Source: Rhodospirillaceae bacterium (GTDB taxonomy: Bacteria; Pseudomonadota; Alphaproteobacteria; Rhodospirillales; Rhodospirillaceae). Taken from it: a stretch of 64,000 nucleotides of DNA. Position numbers and translations under genes: made by a program. Below the pieces are notes generated by a model, which was given only the letters and a program-made list of their open reading frames with translations, was not told the origin of the DNA and searched no databases. The stretch's first letter is position 1; each line of letters starts with the position of its first letter. Positions 55,545-64,000 of this stretch are shown here, piece by piece. The DNA lies in the NCBI GenBank assembly GCA_028822445.1, contig JAPKDQ010000001.1:186001-250000 (forward strand). Direction: 5' to 3'.

Positions 55545-57377
55545 TTAACCCATGTAGAGGCGAACAAAAGTTGCAACGCCACCCAAAGCGCGGCGTCCGT
55601 CTGTCATCCAATCAGCCATCATGTGCCAGGTATGAATTTGGCCAGGCCATTCCTCAAGCCGGACAGGCACATCGTCAGCGCGCGCGCGCACTGCCAGCTT
55701 GCGGCTATCATCGAGTAAGATCTCGCGAGTGCCGACTTGAATAAGTAGGGGCGGCAGGCCGCGCAAATCAGCGAAAGCTGGCGAGACAAATGGGTCTTTG
55801 GCATCCTGGCCATTGAGGTAGTCACGAGCACAACGGAGCAGCCCCTCTTGCGTTGCGACCGGGTCCTGTTTGGCTTTGCTGTCCATGGTTTCACCATCGC
55901 ATGCCAAATTCACCCAAGGGGACATTGTGATCATTGCTGCCGGCTGATCAATGCCGTCCTCTTTAAGGCACAGCGCTGTTGAGATAGTCAGCCCACCCCC
56001 TGCAGAGTCGCCTGCAATGGCAAGGTGTCCTGGCTTAAACCCTTGTTTGAGCAGCCACTGATACGCCGCGACACAATCGTCTAAACCAGCGGGGAAGGGG
56101 TGTTCTGGCGCCAGGCGATAATCAATTAAGAGAACGCGTGCGCCACAGGCCATGCTCAGGTCAGCCGCTAGTCGTTGATGAGAGGTTAGGCTGCCGGCCG
56201 TAAAACCGCCGCCGTGCAGTAACAAAATGGCGCGATCCGGGTCTGAACCTGCTGCAGTGATCCATCGCGCTGGCACACCATTCGCATCGACACCCTCAAT
56301 GGCCGCATTGCTGGGCATAGGAAATGATGCGAAGAGGCCGTCCATAAGCAATCGTATGTCCGCTGCGGTGTCGGTGGGCTTCCCGTCCGTGAACTTAGCC
56401 AGTTTCTGAATGGCTACTTCGGTTTCGTCGGTCAGGTCCTGTTCAGTCTCTGCGTCGCACTGGGTCCCGTTCTCCTGCCCTTGAATATTTCTTGGCGCGT
56501 CGTGTTGGCGCGTCGCCGCACCACCGTTATTGGCAGCTTGGCTTAAGCCCTGACTGACGGGCATGGAATCTGAAATACGGTTGTAGACGAAGGCGAATAG
56601 CGTGGTCGGAAAAACCAAAACCATCAAGCTGCCACATGCCCCGACAATGGTGCTCAAAACAACCTCGGCGCTTGTGCCTAAGCCTTCTGAGAGTTCGCCG
56701 AGGGCCGATGTTAAAGTCACCGCGATTATTTGCAGGGGAACCATTAATAAGATTGCGCATAAAAAACACAGGATAAAAATCGCGGCCATGTGGCCGCCCA
56801 TTCCTTTGGTCTGTGCCCAGGCTTCACTAAGAATGGCTGGTCGGTCCGTTGCAGCCATTGCCAGCACGAGAGATAACCGACAGGCAATGGCGACGACAAG
56901 CACGGCCCAAATTCCGAGGAATACCGCTGATAAGGCTTGGGCTACGGCTGCGTTGGCGGCTGCCACAGCGCCAATAATGGCCCCGATAAAGAGAATGCCT
57001 GCGGTGGCTGTGATAGCGCTGATCACTACAATGATAAACTGCCATCCTAAAAGTCGACCTTCGCGGTTTGAAAATGTAAACAGGCCGCGACTCGTCATGG
57101 CCTCCTGCCCCAATATCGCCATGCGGTACCAGGTGACAGTAAAGGGCAAAAAGACAACTGCGTTGACCAGGTTCATGGCCGCAAAGGCCGGGCTTTGATA
57201 GTTCGTGAGGTCGAGCCCCACGAGCCAGCCGGTCAGATTCGCGGCGACCACCACGGTCATGGGAATTACCCCATGGTTCATGGCGACCCGGCGTCTGGTC
57301 CAGCAATACTCTAGGATTTCCTGAACGGTTTGGAAGATTGGCAGCTGCATCCGGTCCCCATTTTTGATCTGTTTCAC
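55545..57377 (-). CDS. Multi-pass membrane domain fused to HSL-type esterase
   Basis: The 610-residue frame joins two parts. Residues 1-270 form about six membrane spans (VIPMTVVVAANLTGWLVG, FIIVVISAITATAGILFIG, AAIFILCFLCAILLMV and others), like the DUF-type domains of small alphaproteobacterial membrane proteins. After an Asn/Gln/Glu-rich linker (residues 271-345) comes a hormone-sensitive-lipase type esterase with HGGGF at 388, the nucleophile S458 in GDSAGGG and the catalytic His in GQIHTWH. The start may be the GTG at 57377 or the ATG at 57350. The esterase would face the cytoplasm or periplasm depending on the span count. I do not recall this fusion. Confidence 0.8.
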   Translation of the reverse strand: MKQIKNGDRMQLPIFQTVQEILEYCWTRRRVAMNHGVIPMTVVVAANLTGWLVGLDLTNYQSPAFAAMNLVNAVVFLPFTVTWYRMAILGQEAMTSRGLFTFSNREGRLLGWQFIIVVISAITATAGILFIGAIIGAVAAANAAVAQALSAVFLGIWAVLVVAIACRLSLVLAMAATDRPAILSEAWAQTKGMGGHMAAIFILCFLCAILLMVPLQIIAVTLTSALGELSEGLGTSAEVVLSTIVGACGSLMVLVFPTTLFAFVYNRISDSMPVSQGLSQAANNGGAATRQHDAPRNIQGQENGTQCDAETEQDLTDETEVAIQKLAKFTDGKPTDTAADIRLLMDGLFASFPMPSNAAIEGVDANGVPARWITAAGSDPDRAILLLHGGGFTAGSLTSHQRLAADLSMACGARVLLIDYRLAPEHPFPAGLDDCVAAYQWLLKQGFKPGHLAIAGDSAGGGLTISTALCLKEDGIDQPAAMITMSPWVNLACDGETMDSKAKQDPVATQEGLLRCARDYLNGQDAKDPFVSPAFADLRGLPPLLIQVGTREILLDDSRKLAVRARADDVPVRLEEWPGQIHTWHMMADWMTDGRRALGGVATFVRLYMG

Positions 57378-57508
57378 CGGACCCTACAAGGACCCCGCGT
57401 CAAAGTGAACGGCTGCTTTAGGCCTGCCGGTTGACCCACCCGCCTGGGCGGTCCAAATAGTCTTATAAAGGTAATTTTTATGGGGACGTTTTAGTGAAGG
57501 AAATATCC

Positions 57509-58864
57509 ATGCGGCCTTTGGGTGTATTGAGTGCGGTTGTTGCTCTGTGTGGCGCGCTAGCTGCGACTACAGTCGCGGTGACTGCGAAAGCGGACGTCTT
57601 CGGTGCTGAAACTTTCATGCTCGACAACGGCATGCAAGTCGTGGTGATCCCGAATCACCGCGTTCCCATTGTTAGCCATATGATCTGGTACAAGGTGGGG
57701 TCGGCGGATGAGCAACCTGGTAAGGCTGGCATCGCACATTTTCTTGAACACCTGATGTTTAAGGGTACGCCGACTTATCCCGCTGGTGAGATCACGGACC
57801 TTGTTGCACGCAATGGTGGTCAGCAAAACGCGTTTACGTCCTATGACTACACGGCGTATTATCAGAATATTGCATCAGACCGACTTCCGAAGATGATGGA
57901 GCTTGAAGCTGACCGCATGCGCAATCTTATTCTCAGTGAAGAAGATGTGCGCGTTGAACGGGATGTGGTTTTGGAAGAGCGGCGGATGCGTGTCGATAGC
58001 CGTCCAGCGTCGATCATGTCAGAGCGACTAGATGCGGCCTTATGGGTGACCAACCGCTACGGCACGCCAGTGATCGGCTGGGAGGAAGAAATTCAGGCGC
58101 TCAATCGCGATGACGCGTTTGATTTTTATCGCCGGTGGTATGCACCTAAGAGTGCTATCCTTGTCGTCGCTGGTGATGTCACGGCTAAACAATTGCGCCC
58201 CCTGGCTGAAGCAACATACGGAAAAATTGAGCCAGTTGAGTCGGTTACATCGCGGGAGCGTTCAACGTTCTTGCCACAAGCAGCGGATGTGCGGGTAACG
58301 ATGACTGACGCACGTGTGCGTCAGCCAAGGTGGCAGCGCACCTACATTGCACCCAGTATTAATGTTGGCGAACTCGATGAGACTTATGCACTGCAAGTGC
58401 TCAGTGAAATCCTTGGTGGTGGGTCAACCAGCCGCCTGTATCAGGCTTTGGTCGTCGACCAGGCGATTGCCGCCTCTGCCAGTGCTTACTACATGGACCA
58501 GGCTGTGAGTTGGGGGCGGTTCGGTTTATCTGTTTCGCCAAGCCCAGGCGTAGGCGTAGTAGACTTGGAAAACGCCATCGAAGCTGAGTTGGCGAAAGTG
58601 ATTGAAGGCGGTTTGACGGGAGATGAAGTCGAGCGAGCCAAGACGCGGCTCCAGGCTGGAGTGATTTACGCTAAAGACTCACCCACATCGGCTGCGCAAG
58701 CTGTGGGGTCATTGTTGGCCGTTGGCATGACCCTCGACCAAATCGAAGAGTGGCCCGCGAGGGTCGCTGCCGTGACCGCAGAGCAGGTTAACGCGGCTGC
58801 GCACGCGCTGTTTACTTCAGCACCAAATGGGACGGGCGTTTTGTTGCCTGAGGGGGCTGTCTGA
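57509..58864 (+). CDS. M16 family zinc peptidase (catalytic partner)
   Basis: The 451-residue protein starts with a signal region (LGVLSAVVALCGALAATTVAVTAKA). The M16 zinc site is HFLEHLMFKG (H-x-x-E-H), and the downstream glutamate lies in MMELEADRMRN. The C-terminal M16 half follows with GGGSTSRLYQALV. I use the ATG at 57509, eight bases after AAGGA, not the GTG at 57494. Its stop overlaps the start of the second M16 gene (TGATG), as expected for heterodimeric periplasmic M16 pairs. Confidence 0.93.
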   Translation: MRPLGVLSAVVALCGALAATTVAVTAKADVFGAETFMLDNGMQVVVIPNHRVPIVSHMIWYKVGSADEQPGKAGIAHFLEHLMFKGTPTYPAGEITDLVARNGGQQNAFTSYDYTAYYQNIASDRLPKMMELEADRMRNLILSEEDVRVERDVVLEERRMRVDSRPASIMSERLDAALWVTNRYGTPVIGWEEEIQALNRDDAFDFYRRWYAPKSAILVVAGDVTAKQLRPLAEATYGKIEPVESVTSRERSTFLPQAADVRVTMTDARVRQPRWQRTYIAPSINVGELDETYALQVLSEILGGGSTSRLYQALVVDQAIAASASAYYMDQAVSWGRFGLSVSPSPGVGVVDLENAIEAELAKVIEGGLTGDEVERAKTRLQAGVIYAKDSPTSAAQAVGSLLAVGMTLDQIEEWPARVAAVTAEQVNAAAHALFTSAPNGTGVLLPEGAV

Positions 58865-60225
58865 TGATGAACCATGGACTGATCAGGGCCTGCGTGTTTG
58901 CCTCGGTTTTTGTATTAGCTGGCAATGCTGCCGCTATTGATGTTGAAGAGGTCAAAACGCGTAACGGCATCACAGCCTATCTTGCGCAGGATGATAGCAA
59001 TCCTATCATTGCGTTTAGCTTTGAGTTTCTTGGTGGCTCTAGCCTCGATCCGGACGATAAGCTTGGGTTGTCGACTATGGCCGCTGGTTTACTTGACGAA
59101 GGCTCTGGCGACTTAGACTCCTTCGCGTTTCAATCCAAGCTTCAAGACTTGGCAATCAAACTTAGCTTCAACGCTAACACGGATTCGTTCTCAGGATCGT
59201 TGACGACTATAAAAGCGAATGTCGATGAAGCGTTTTCGCTGATGGCTCAGGCGCTGTCCGCACCGCGTTTTGATGAAGAGCCGGTCGAGCGTATTCGTCG
59301 TCAAATTCTTGTAAGCCTGGCGCGTGGTGCTGAAAACCCGAGCCGCATCGCCCGAGATACATTGTTCGAAAAAATTTTTCCAGACCATCCTTATGGTCGC
59401 CCATCAAGCGGGACGCCGGAAACCATTCAGGCAATCACGCAGGCGGATCTCGCTTCATATGCATCTGAACGGTTTGCCAAAGACCGCCTGTTCGTTGGTG
59501 TGGCGGGCGATATTTCACCGCGCCAACTGCGCAAGCGCTTAAACGAAGTGTTTGGTCATTTGCCTGACGCGATCGCCACCGAATGGCGTGTCGCAGACAC
59601 GGCAGTCACCTACGTTGGTACAGTTGTCGTTGATAAAGCCGTGCCGCAGAGCACGGTCTATATGGCGCAGCCTGGGCTATCGCGTGATGACCCGGATTGG
59701 TACACGGCGTTGGTCGCCGATTACATTTTAGGCGGTGGGTCATTCGCTTCTCGTTTGATGGATGAAGTGCGCGAGAAGCGTGGCCTGGCCTACGGCGTGA
59801 GCACCAGCCTTGTACCTTACGAGTCCGCGCCCTTCATGCTGGCATCGGTCGGAACCCGCAATGAATCAGTTGCGGAGAGTATTGCAGTCATTCGTGACGA
59901 GTGGCGTAAGTTCCAATCGGCCGGTCCAACGGCCGATGAGCTAGAAGGCGCGAAGATGTACATCACTGGATCTTGGCCGTTGAGGTTTACATCCTCTGGA
60001 AGTATTGCCAGCACTCTGGTGGCCATACAGCGAAGTGACCTGGGCTTGGATTATCTGGATCGTCGGAATGACTATATTAATTCCATTACGCTTAAAGATG
60101 TGCGGCGGGTCACGGCGAGTTTGTATAAACCAGATGAGCTATCTGTCATTGTTGTCGGCCAGCCCGTTGGCGTGGAAAGCACGGTGAGGGCCGGGGATCC
60201 CGGCGTTGATAGTAGCGGTGGGTAG
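58864..60225 (+). CDS. M16 family peptidase-like protein (non-catalytic partner)
   Basis: The 453-residue protein has a signal peptide (ACVFASVFVLAGNAAA). In place of H-x-x-E-H it has GLLDEGSGDLDSFA, so zinc ligands are lost. It keeps the RFAKDRLFVGVAGDIS and GGGSFASRLMDEVREKRGLAYGVS blocks. Such partners form the second half of the peptidase chamber. It is translationally coupled to the catalytic gene. Confidence 0.93.
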   Translation: MMNHGLIRACVFASVFVLAGNAAAIDVEEVKTRNGITAYLAQDDSNPIIAFSFEFLGGSSLDPDDKLGLSTMAAGLLDEGSGDLDSFAFQSKLQDLAIKLSFNANTDSFSGSLTTIKANVDEAFSLMAQALSAPRFDEEPVERIRRQILVSLARGAENPSRIARDTLFEKIFPDHPYGRPSSGTPETIQAITQADLASYASERFAKDRLFVGVAGDISPRQLRKRLNEVFGHLPDAIATEWRVADTAVTYVGTVVVDKAVPQSTVYMAQPGLSRDDPDWYTALVADYILGGGSFASRLMDEVREKRGLAYGVSTSLVPYESAPFMLASVGTRNESVAESIAVIRDEWRKFQSAGPTADELEGAKMYITGSWPLRFTSSGSIASTLVAIQRSDLGLDYLDRRNDYINSITLKDVRRVTASLYKPDELSVIVVGQPVGVESTVRAGDPGVDSSGG

Positions 60226-60297
60226 CTCCTTCGCATTTAACGGGTGCTGATGGTAGAGTGTGGATCATGATTTCGCCGACCGGACCCGCCGTACGAT

Positions 60298-61923
60298 ATG
60301 ATCTGCTCTGATCCCACCACCACAGAAGCCTGGGGCGCGCTGACCCGGCACCGCGCCGGCATGGCTGGCGTCACACTGCGCAGCTTGTTTGAGCAAGACC
60401 CAGGACGGTTTGACGATCTTTCCTGGTCAGTCGCGGGTCTCACAATCGACCTTTCAAAACAACGGCTAAGCGACGAGACGCTACCTTTGCTGCTGGACTT
60501 GGCGAAGGTCATGGATATCGAAGGCCACCGCGCGGCGCTCTACGCGGGTGAAAAGGTCAACGTGACGGAAGACCGCGCGGCGCTTCACGTGGCACTTCGT
60601 GATCCAACCGATCGTGCCTACCCCGTCGACGGCGATGATGTTTCTGTGCAGATTAAATCTGCGCGTGGCCAAATGCTCGGGTTCGCTGAGCAGGTCATCT
60701 CTGGGCAGCGCACGGGGTGCAATGGACAGCGGTTTGATAGGGTTATCAACATTGGCATTGGCGGGTCAGACCTCGGCCCCCGGAGTGCCGTGACAGCACT
60801 CGCTGACCATACCGTCCCTAACCTAACTGTCGACTTTGTCGCCACCGTTGATAGCACCGCGCTACAAGATGCATTGGCTACTGCGACGGCGGAGCGAACG
60901 TTGTTCGTTGTCGCGTCCAAAAGTTTTACCACCCGCGAAACCATGACTAATGCTGGGTATGCTAGGCAATGGTTGGTCGATGCACTGGGAGAGTCCGCGA
61001 TGGCGGATCATTTCGTTGCGGTGACTGCGGCGTCGGGCGTAGCGGAGGCCTTCGGCGTGTCGGCAGATGCGGTATTCCCCATGTGGGACTGGGTTGGTGG
61101 TCGCTATTCCGTCTGTTCGGCGATCGGGTTTTCGGTTGCCTTGGCCTGTGGCCCTGATGTGTTCGAGCGTATCCTGTCTGGCGCCCATGCCATGGATCGG
61201 CATTTTGAGACTGCGCCTTTGGATCAAAACCTACCGGTGTTGATGGGTTTGATTAGTATTTGGAACCAGGACTTCTGGCGGACGGCGGCCTTGGCGGTTT
61301 TACCTTATGATCACCGCCTGCGTTTGCTGCCGGATCACTTTCAACAATTGATGATGGAAAGTAATGGCAAGGGTGTGCGGGCTGATGGTGAAGACGTGTC
61401 CTTTAGAACTGCGCCAATTGTTTTTGGTGGGTCGGGGGCCGAAAGTCAGCACTCATTCATGCAGCAAATTCACCAATCACCAACGGTTGTGCCAGTAGAA
61501 TTTATTGTCGCGTTAGACGGGCGGGATGAGGTTGATCGCGACATTTTAATTGTCAATGCGTTCGCCCAATCCGAAGCGCTGATGCGCGGTCTCCCTGCCG
61601 ATGAAATTGCCGAGGGTTCAGACAAAAATATAATTGCTCACAAGGCCTGTCCGGGTAACCGGCAGAGCACCACTATTCTGTTGGAGTCGTTAACTCCAGA
61701 AACTTTTGGCGCACTTATAGCGTTGTACGAACACCGTACCTTCGTGGAAGGGACGTTATGGGGGCTCAATCCCTTCGATCAGTGGGGAGTGGAATTCGGG
61801 AAGGTGCTAGCTTCCAGTCTGCTCGCCGACCTCGCCGCCGGCAATGCCGATGCTGGGCTCGACTCCTCGACTAAGGGGCTCTTAAACGCGTATCTCGCGA
61901 CCCGGTCGGAGCGTCCGTTATGA
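60298..61923 (+). CDS. pgi: Glucose-6-phosphate isomerase
   Basis: The 541-residue enzyme interconverts glucose 6-phosphate and fructose 6-phosphate. It shows [30 protein letters not shown], the [14 protein letters not shown] block and MESNGKGV, with the catalytic His in SQHSFMQ. The last bases overlap mutL by four, so the two are co-transcribed. Confidence 0.97.
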   Translation: MICSDPTTTEAWGALTRHRAGMAGVTLRSLFEQDPGRFDDLSWSVAGLTIDLSKQRLSDETLPLLLDLAKVMDIEGHRAALYAGEKVNVTEDRAALHVALRDPTDRAYPVDGDDVSVQIKSARGQMLGFAEQVISGQRTGCNGQRFDRVINIGIGGSDLGPRSAVTALADHTVPNLTVDFVATVDSTALQDALATATAERTLFVVASKSFTTRETMTNAGYARQWLVDALGESAMADHFVAVTAASGVAEAFGVSADAVFPMWDWVGGRYSVCSAIGFSVALACGPDVFERILSGAHAMDRHFETAPLDQNLPVLMGLISIWNQDFWRTAALAVLPYDHRLRLLPDHFQQLMMESNGKGVRADGEDVSFRTAPIVFGGSGAESQHSFMQQIHQSPTVVPVEFIVALDGRDEVDRDILIVNAFAQSEALMRGLPADEIAEGSDKNIIAHKACPGNRQSTTILLESLTPETFGALIALYEHRTFVEGTLWGLNPFDQWGVEFGKVLASSLLADLAAGNADAGLDSSTKGLLNAYLATRSERPL

Positions 61924-63710
61924 CCGTCCGCGTTCTGCCACCGAACTTGGTCAACCAGATCGCGGCTGGGGAAGTGGTCGAACGCCCGGCATCGGTCGTT
62001 AAAGAACTGGTTGAAAACGCGCTTGATGCCGGCGCGCGTCATGTTGACGTCACCATGAATGATGGCGGTCGATCGTTGATCGTTGTGTCCGATGATGGCC
62101 GGGGTATGGATGAGCGTGAGTTGCATCTCGCGGTTGAGCGTCATGCCACATCGAAATTACCTGACGATGACCTGACAGAAATTGGATTCTTCGGGTTTCG
62201 TGGCGAAGCGCTTCCCTCTATCGGGGCGGTTGCTCGGTTAACCATCACCAGTCGCCCGCCTGGCGCATCGAGCGCGTGGTATATCCGTGTTGAGGGCGGA
62301 CGTCGTGAGGGCCCTGTGCCGGCGCCACATCCAAAAGGAACGCGGGTCGAAGTGCGTGACTTGTTTTACGCCACACCCGCGCGATTAAAATTTATAAAAA
62401 CCGCACGAACAGAGCTCAACCATGCAGTCGGCACCATTGAGAGGTTAGCCATGGCCAACCCCATGGTGGCATTTACGCTTACCGCTGATGGTCGCGACCG
62501 TGTTTCTCTTGAAGCGCAATCCGGTGATTTATTTGATGTGCGGTTGTCGCGCCTCGGCGCTATTATGGGTAAAGACTTTATCCCCAATGCGGTTCAAGTC
62601 TCGGCGGATAGAAACGGTATGCGCCTTACCGGCTATGCCGGTGTGCCGACTTATAACCGGGGCAATGCATTGGCCCAGCACATGTTCGTCAATGGCCGTC
62701 CGGTGCGGGATCGCTTGTTGCAAGGCGCGGTGCGTGGCGCCTATCAGAATTTTCTGGCTTCCAACCGCCACCCCTATCTTGCGTTATTCTTGGACGTGCC
62801 GCCTAAGGAAGTCGACGTCAACGTGCATCCGGCTAAAGCCGAGGTTCGCTTTAGAGATGCTGGCCAAGTGCGCGGTCTGATCGTTGGCGCGCTGAAGCAT
62901 GCGTTAGCCGGTGCTGGACACCAAGCCTCTACCACAGTCAGCCAAGCGGCGCTCGGTGCCATGACGCCGGGCATGTTGCCACCACGTTCTTCACGGTCGT
63001 TGTTCAGTATGGTGCAGGCGTCGCGAGCACCGCTCAACGAGCTAGGTTTTGCAGAAGGCCAAGCCCGTTACGATGACGCCCCAACCGCCGTTGCGTTTGA
63101 CCCCGGCCCCGATGTTGCGGCTGCAGAGGACTATCCCCTCGGTGCTGCCCGCGCCCAGGTGCATGAAACCTATATCGTTGCGCAAACCAGTGATGGCTTG
63201 GTTATCGTCGATCAACACGCGGCCCATGAGCGCCTTGTCTACGAGCATATGAAAGAGATGTTGGCCGACACGGGGATTACACGGCAGATATTGCTGTTGC
63301 CAGAAGTGGTCGACCTTGATGAAGCCTTGGCCCAAAAATTGGCCAGTCGTGCAGAAGAGTTAGCCGAGCTCGGGCTTGTGCTCGAACAATTCGGAGAAGG
63401 CGCGGTGATGGTCCGTGAGGTGCCGGCCTTGTTGGGCGACACCAATGTCCAGGGTTTAGTCAAAGATCTGGCCGATGAGTTGGCTGACCTTGGCGATACC
63501 TTAGCCTTGCAGGATAAGCTCGCCGATGTCTGCGGCACCATGGCCTGTCATGGCTCGATTCGCGCCGGTCGCCGCCTCGGCGGCCCCGAAATGAACGCCC
63601 TCCTGCGTGAAATGGAGCAGACCCCACATGCCGGCCAGTGCAACCATGGACGTCCGACCTATGTCACGCTTAAACTCACGGATATAGAAAAGCTGTTCGG
63701 TCGGCGTTAA
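61920..63710 (+). CDS. mutL: DNA mismatch repair protein MutL
   Basis: The 596-residue protein has the GHKL ATPase N-terminal domain ([38 protein letters not shown]). The C-terminal dimerisation domain carries the endonuclease motif [12 protein letters not shown] and the late CNHGRPTYV. It therefore appears to be a nicking MutL, as in most bacteria lacking MutH. MutS is not in the window. Confidence 0.97.
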   Translation: MTVRVLPPNLVNQIAAGEVVERPASVVKELVENALDAGARHVDVTMNDGGRSLIVVSDDGRGMDERELHLAVERHATSKLPDDDLTEIGFFGFRGEALPSIGAVARLTITSRPPGASSAWYIRVEGGRREGPVPAPHPKGTRVEVRDLFYATPARLKFIKTARTELNHAVGTIERLAMANPMVAFTLTADGRDRVSLEAQSGDLFDVRLSRLGAIMGKDFIPNAVQVSADRNGMRLTGYAGVPTYNRGNALAQHMFVNGRPVRDRLLQGAVRGAYQNFLASNRHPYLALFLDVPPKEVDVNVHPAKAEVRFRDAGQVRGLIVGALKHALAGAGHQASTTVSQAALGAMTPGMLPPRSSRSLFSMVQASRAPLNELGFAEGQARYDDAPTAVAFDPGPDVAAAEDYPLGAARAQVHETYIVAQTSDGLVIVDQHAAHERLVYEHMKEMLADTGITRQILLLPEVVDLDEALAQKLASRAEELAELGLVLEQFGEGAVMVREVPALLGDTNVQGLVKDLADELADLGDTLALQDKLADVCGTMACHGSIRAGRRLGGPEMNALLREMEQTPHAGQCNHGRPTYVTLKLTDIEKLFGRR

Positions 63711-63759
63711 GCGCTTGTAGTGACGGCGACGGCCTAGAAGACGTCTGAGGGTCACCGGC

Positions 63760-64000
63760 ATGTCGAAAAAGTTATCCGAAGGCGTTCTCATGGGTGCCGA
63801 CGACAAACCCAAATGTTTCTGGGGCATAAATTATCCCGACTATGAGGCCTATCACGACAACGAATGGGGCCAGCCCGTCGACGGCGATATCCGGTTGTTT
63901 GAAAAGCTCTGTCTTGAAGGGTTTCAGGCAGGACTATCCTGGCTGACCATCCTGCGTAAGCGCGAGGATTTTCGCAAAGCGTTTAAGGGGTTTGATTTCA
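63760..64000 (+). CDS. tag: DNA-3-methyladenine glycosylase I, N-terminal part (3' end outside window)
   Basis: A frame open to the window end starts at ATG 63760 (or ATG 63790). It contains CFWGINYPDYEAYHDNEWG, LFEKLCLEGFQAGLSWLTIL and KREDFRKAF, the zinc-cysteine and catalytic-region motifs of Tag. The enzyme removes 3-methyladenine from alkylated DNA. It follows mutL by 49 bases, joining two repair genes. Confidence 0.92.
   Translation, partial: MSKKLSEGVLMGADDKPKCFWGINYPDYEAYHDNEWGQPVDGDIRLFEKLCLEGFQAGLSWLTILRKREDFRKAFKGFDF

Noticed and set aside
56602-57198. 198-codon plus-strand frame opposite the membrane-esterase fusion
   Set aside because: It is the mirror of the hydrophobic half, with lysine/threonine-rich composition and no start context.

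Overview
The window is a chromosomal segment of a marine-type alphaproteobacterium, most likely from the Rhodospirillales or a neighbouring order. The evidence is the CobS/CobT aerobic cobaltochelatase next to DnaJ-like and BolA genes, the CorC-aroB-aroK-xerD block, a Coq7-type ubiquinone hydroxylase, an NAD-linked FdsGBA formate dehydrogenase, and gene starts and spacing typical of the class. This placement is an inference; there is no rRNA operon in the window.

Layout. 1-4.1 kb: the tail of a TPR/glycosyltransferase-like gene converges on a DUF1800/DUF1501 secreted-protein pair. 4.2-7.9 kb: a peptide-type ABC importer (fused double ATPase and two permeases, no binding protein). 8.1-12.7 kb: gap-pgk, accA and rpmB, with two stretches of gene debris between them (the tail of an O-GlcNAc-transferase-like gene, and the tail of a Nudix/DUF4743 gene with an in-frame stop). 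13-22.2 kb: cobT-cobS, an SDR, DnaJ-like, bolA, DUF2889, CBS, CorC-like, aroB, aroK. 22.4-28 kb: a 45-residue membrane protein gene, a secreted conserved protein, xerD, an HNH nuclease, coq7-dsbB-YqaA-like. Then tRNA-Leu(CAA), a small secreted protein, an alpha/beta hydrolase, a DehI-like protein and a PAS/EAL-like remnant.

31.3-41.7 kb is the most coherent accessory block: one tightly packed operon for glutathione-dependent formaldehyde oxidation to CO2 (frmA, fghA, fdsG, fdsB, fdsA, fdhD) with two tandem paralogous MFS transporters inserted between fghA and fdsG. No delta subunit (fdsD) is present. A long hairpin, T-rich on both strands, separates it from a convergent seven-gene energy-transduction operon (41.8-47.4 kb): DUF3450, a TtpC-like ExbB fusion, ExbB, two ExbD, TonB and a TPR protein. 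No TonB-dependent receptor is nearby.

48-64 kb: marR, a putative lipoprotein, a MaoC hydratase, then housekeeping genes ribF, ileS, lspA, a DUF3035 lipoprotein, a two-domain VOC protein, an unusual fusion of a multi-pass membrane domain with an HSL-type esterase, a paired M16 peptidase operon, pgi, mutL and the 5' part of tag.

I see no prophage, insertion sequence, CRISPR array or defence island. The best candidates for under-described biology are the two transporters inside the C1 operon, the DUF3450/ExbB/ExbD/TonB/TPR machine, and the membrane-domain/esterase fusion.
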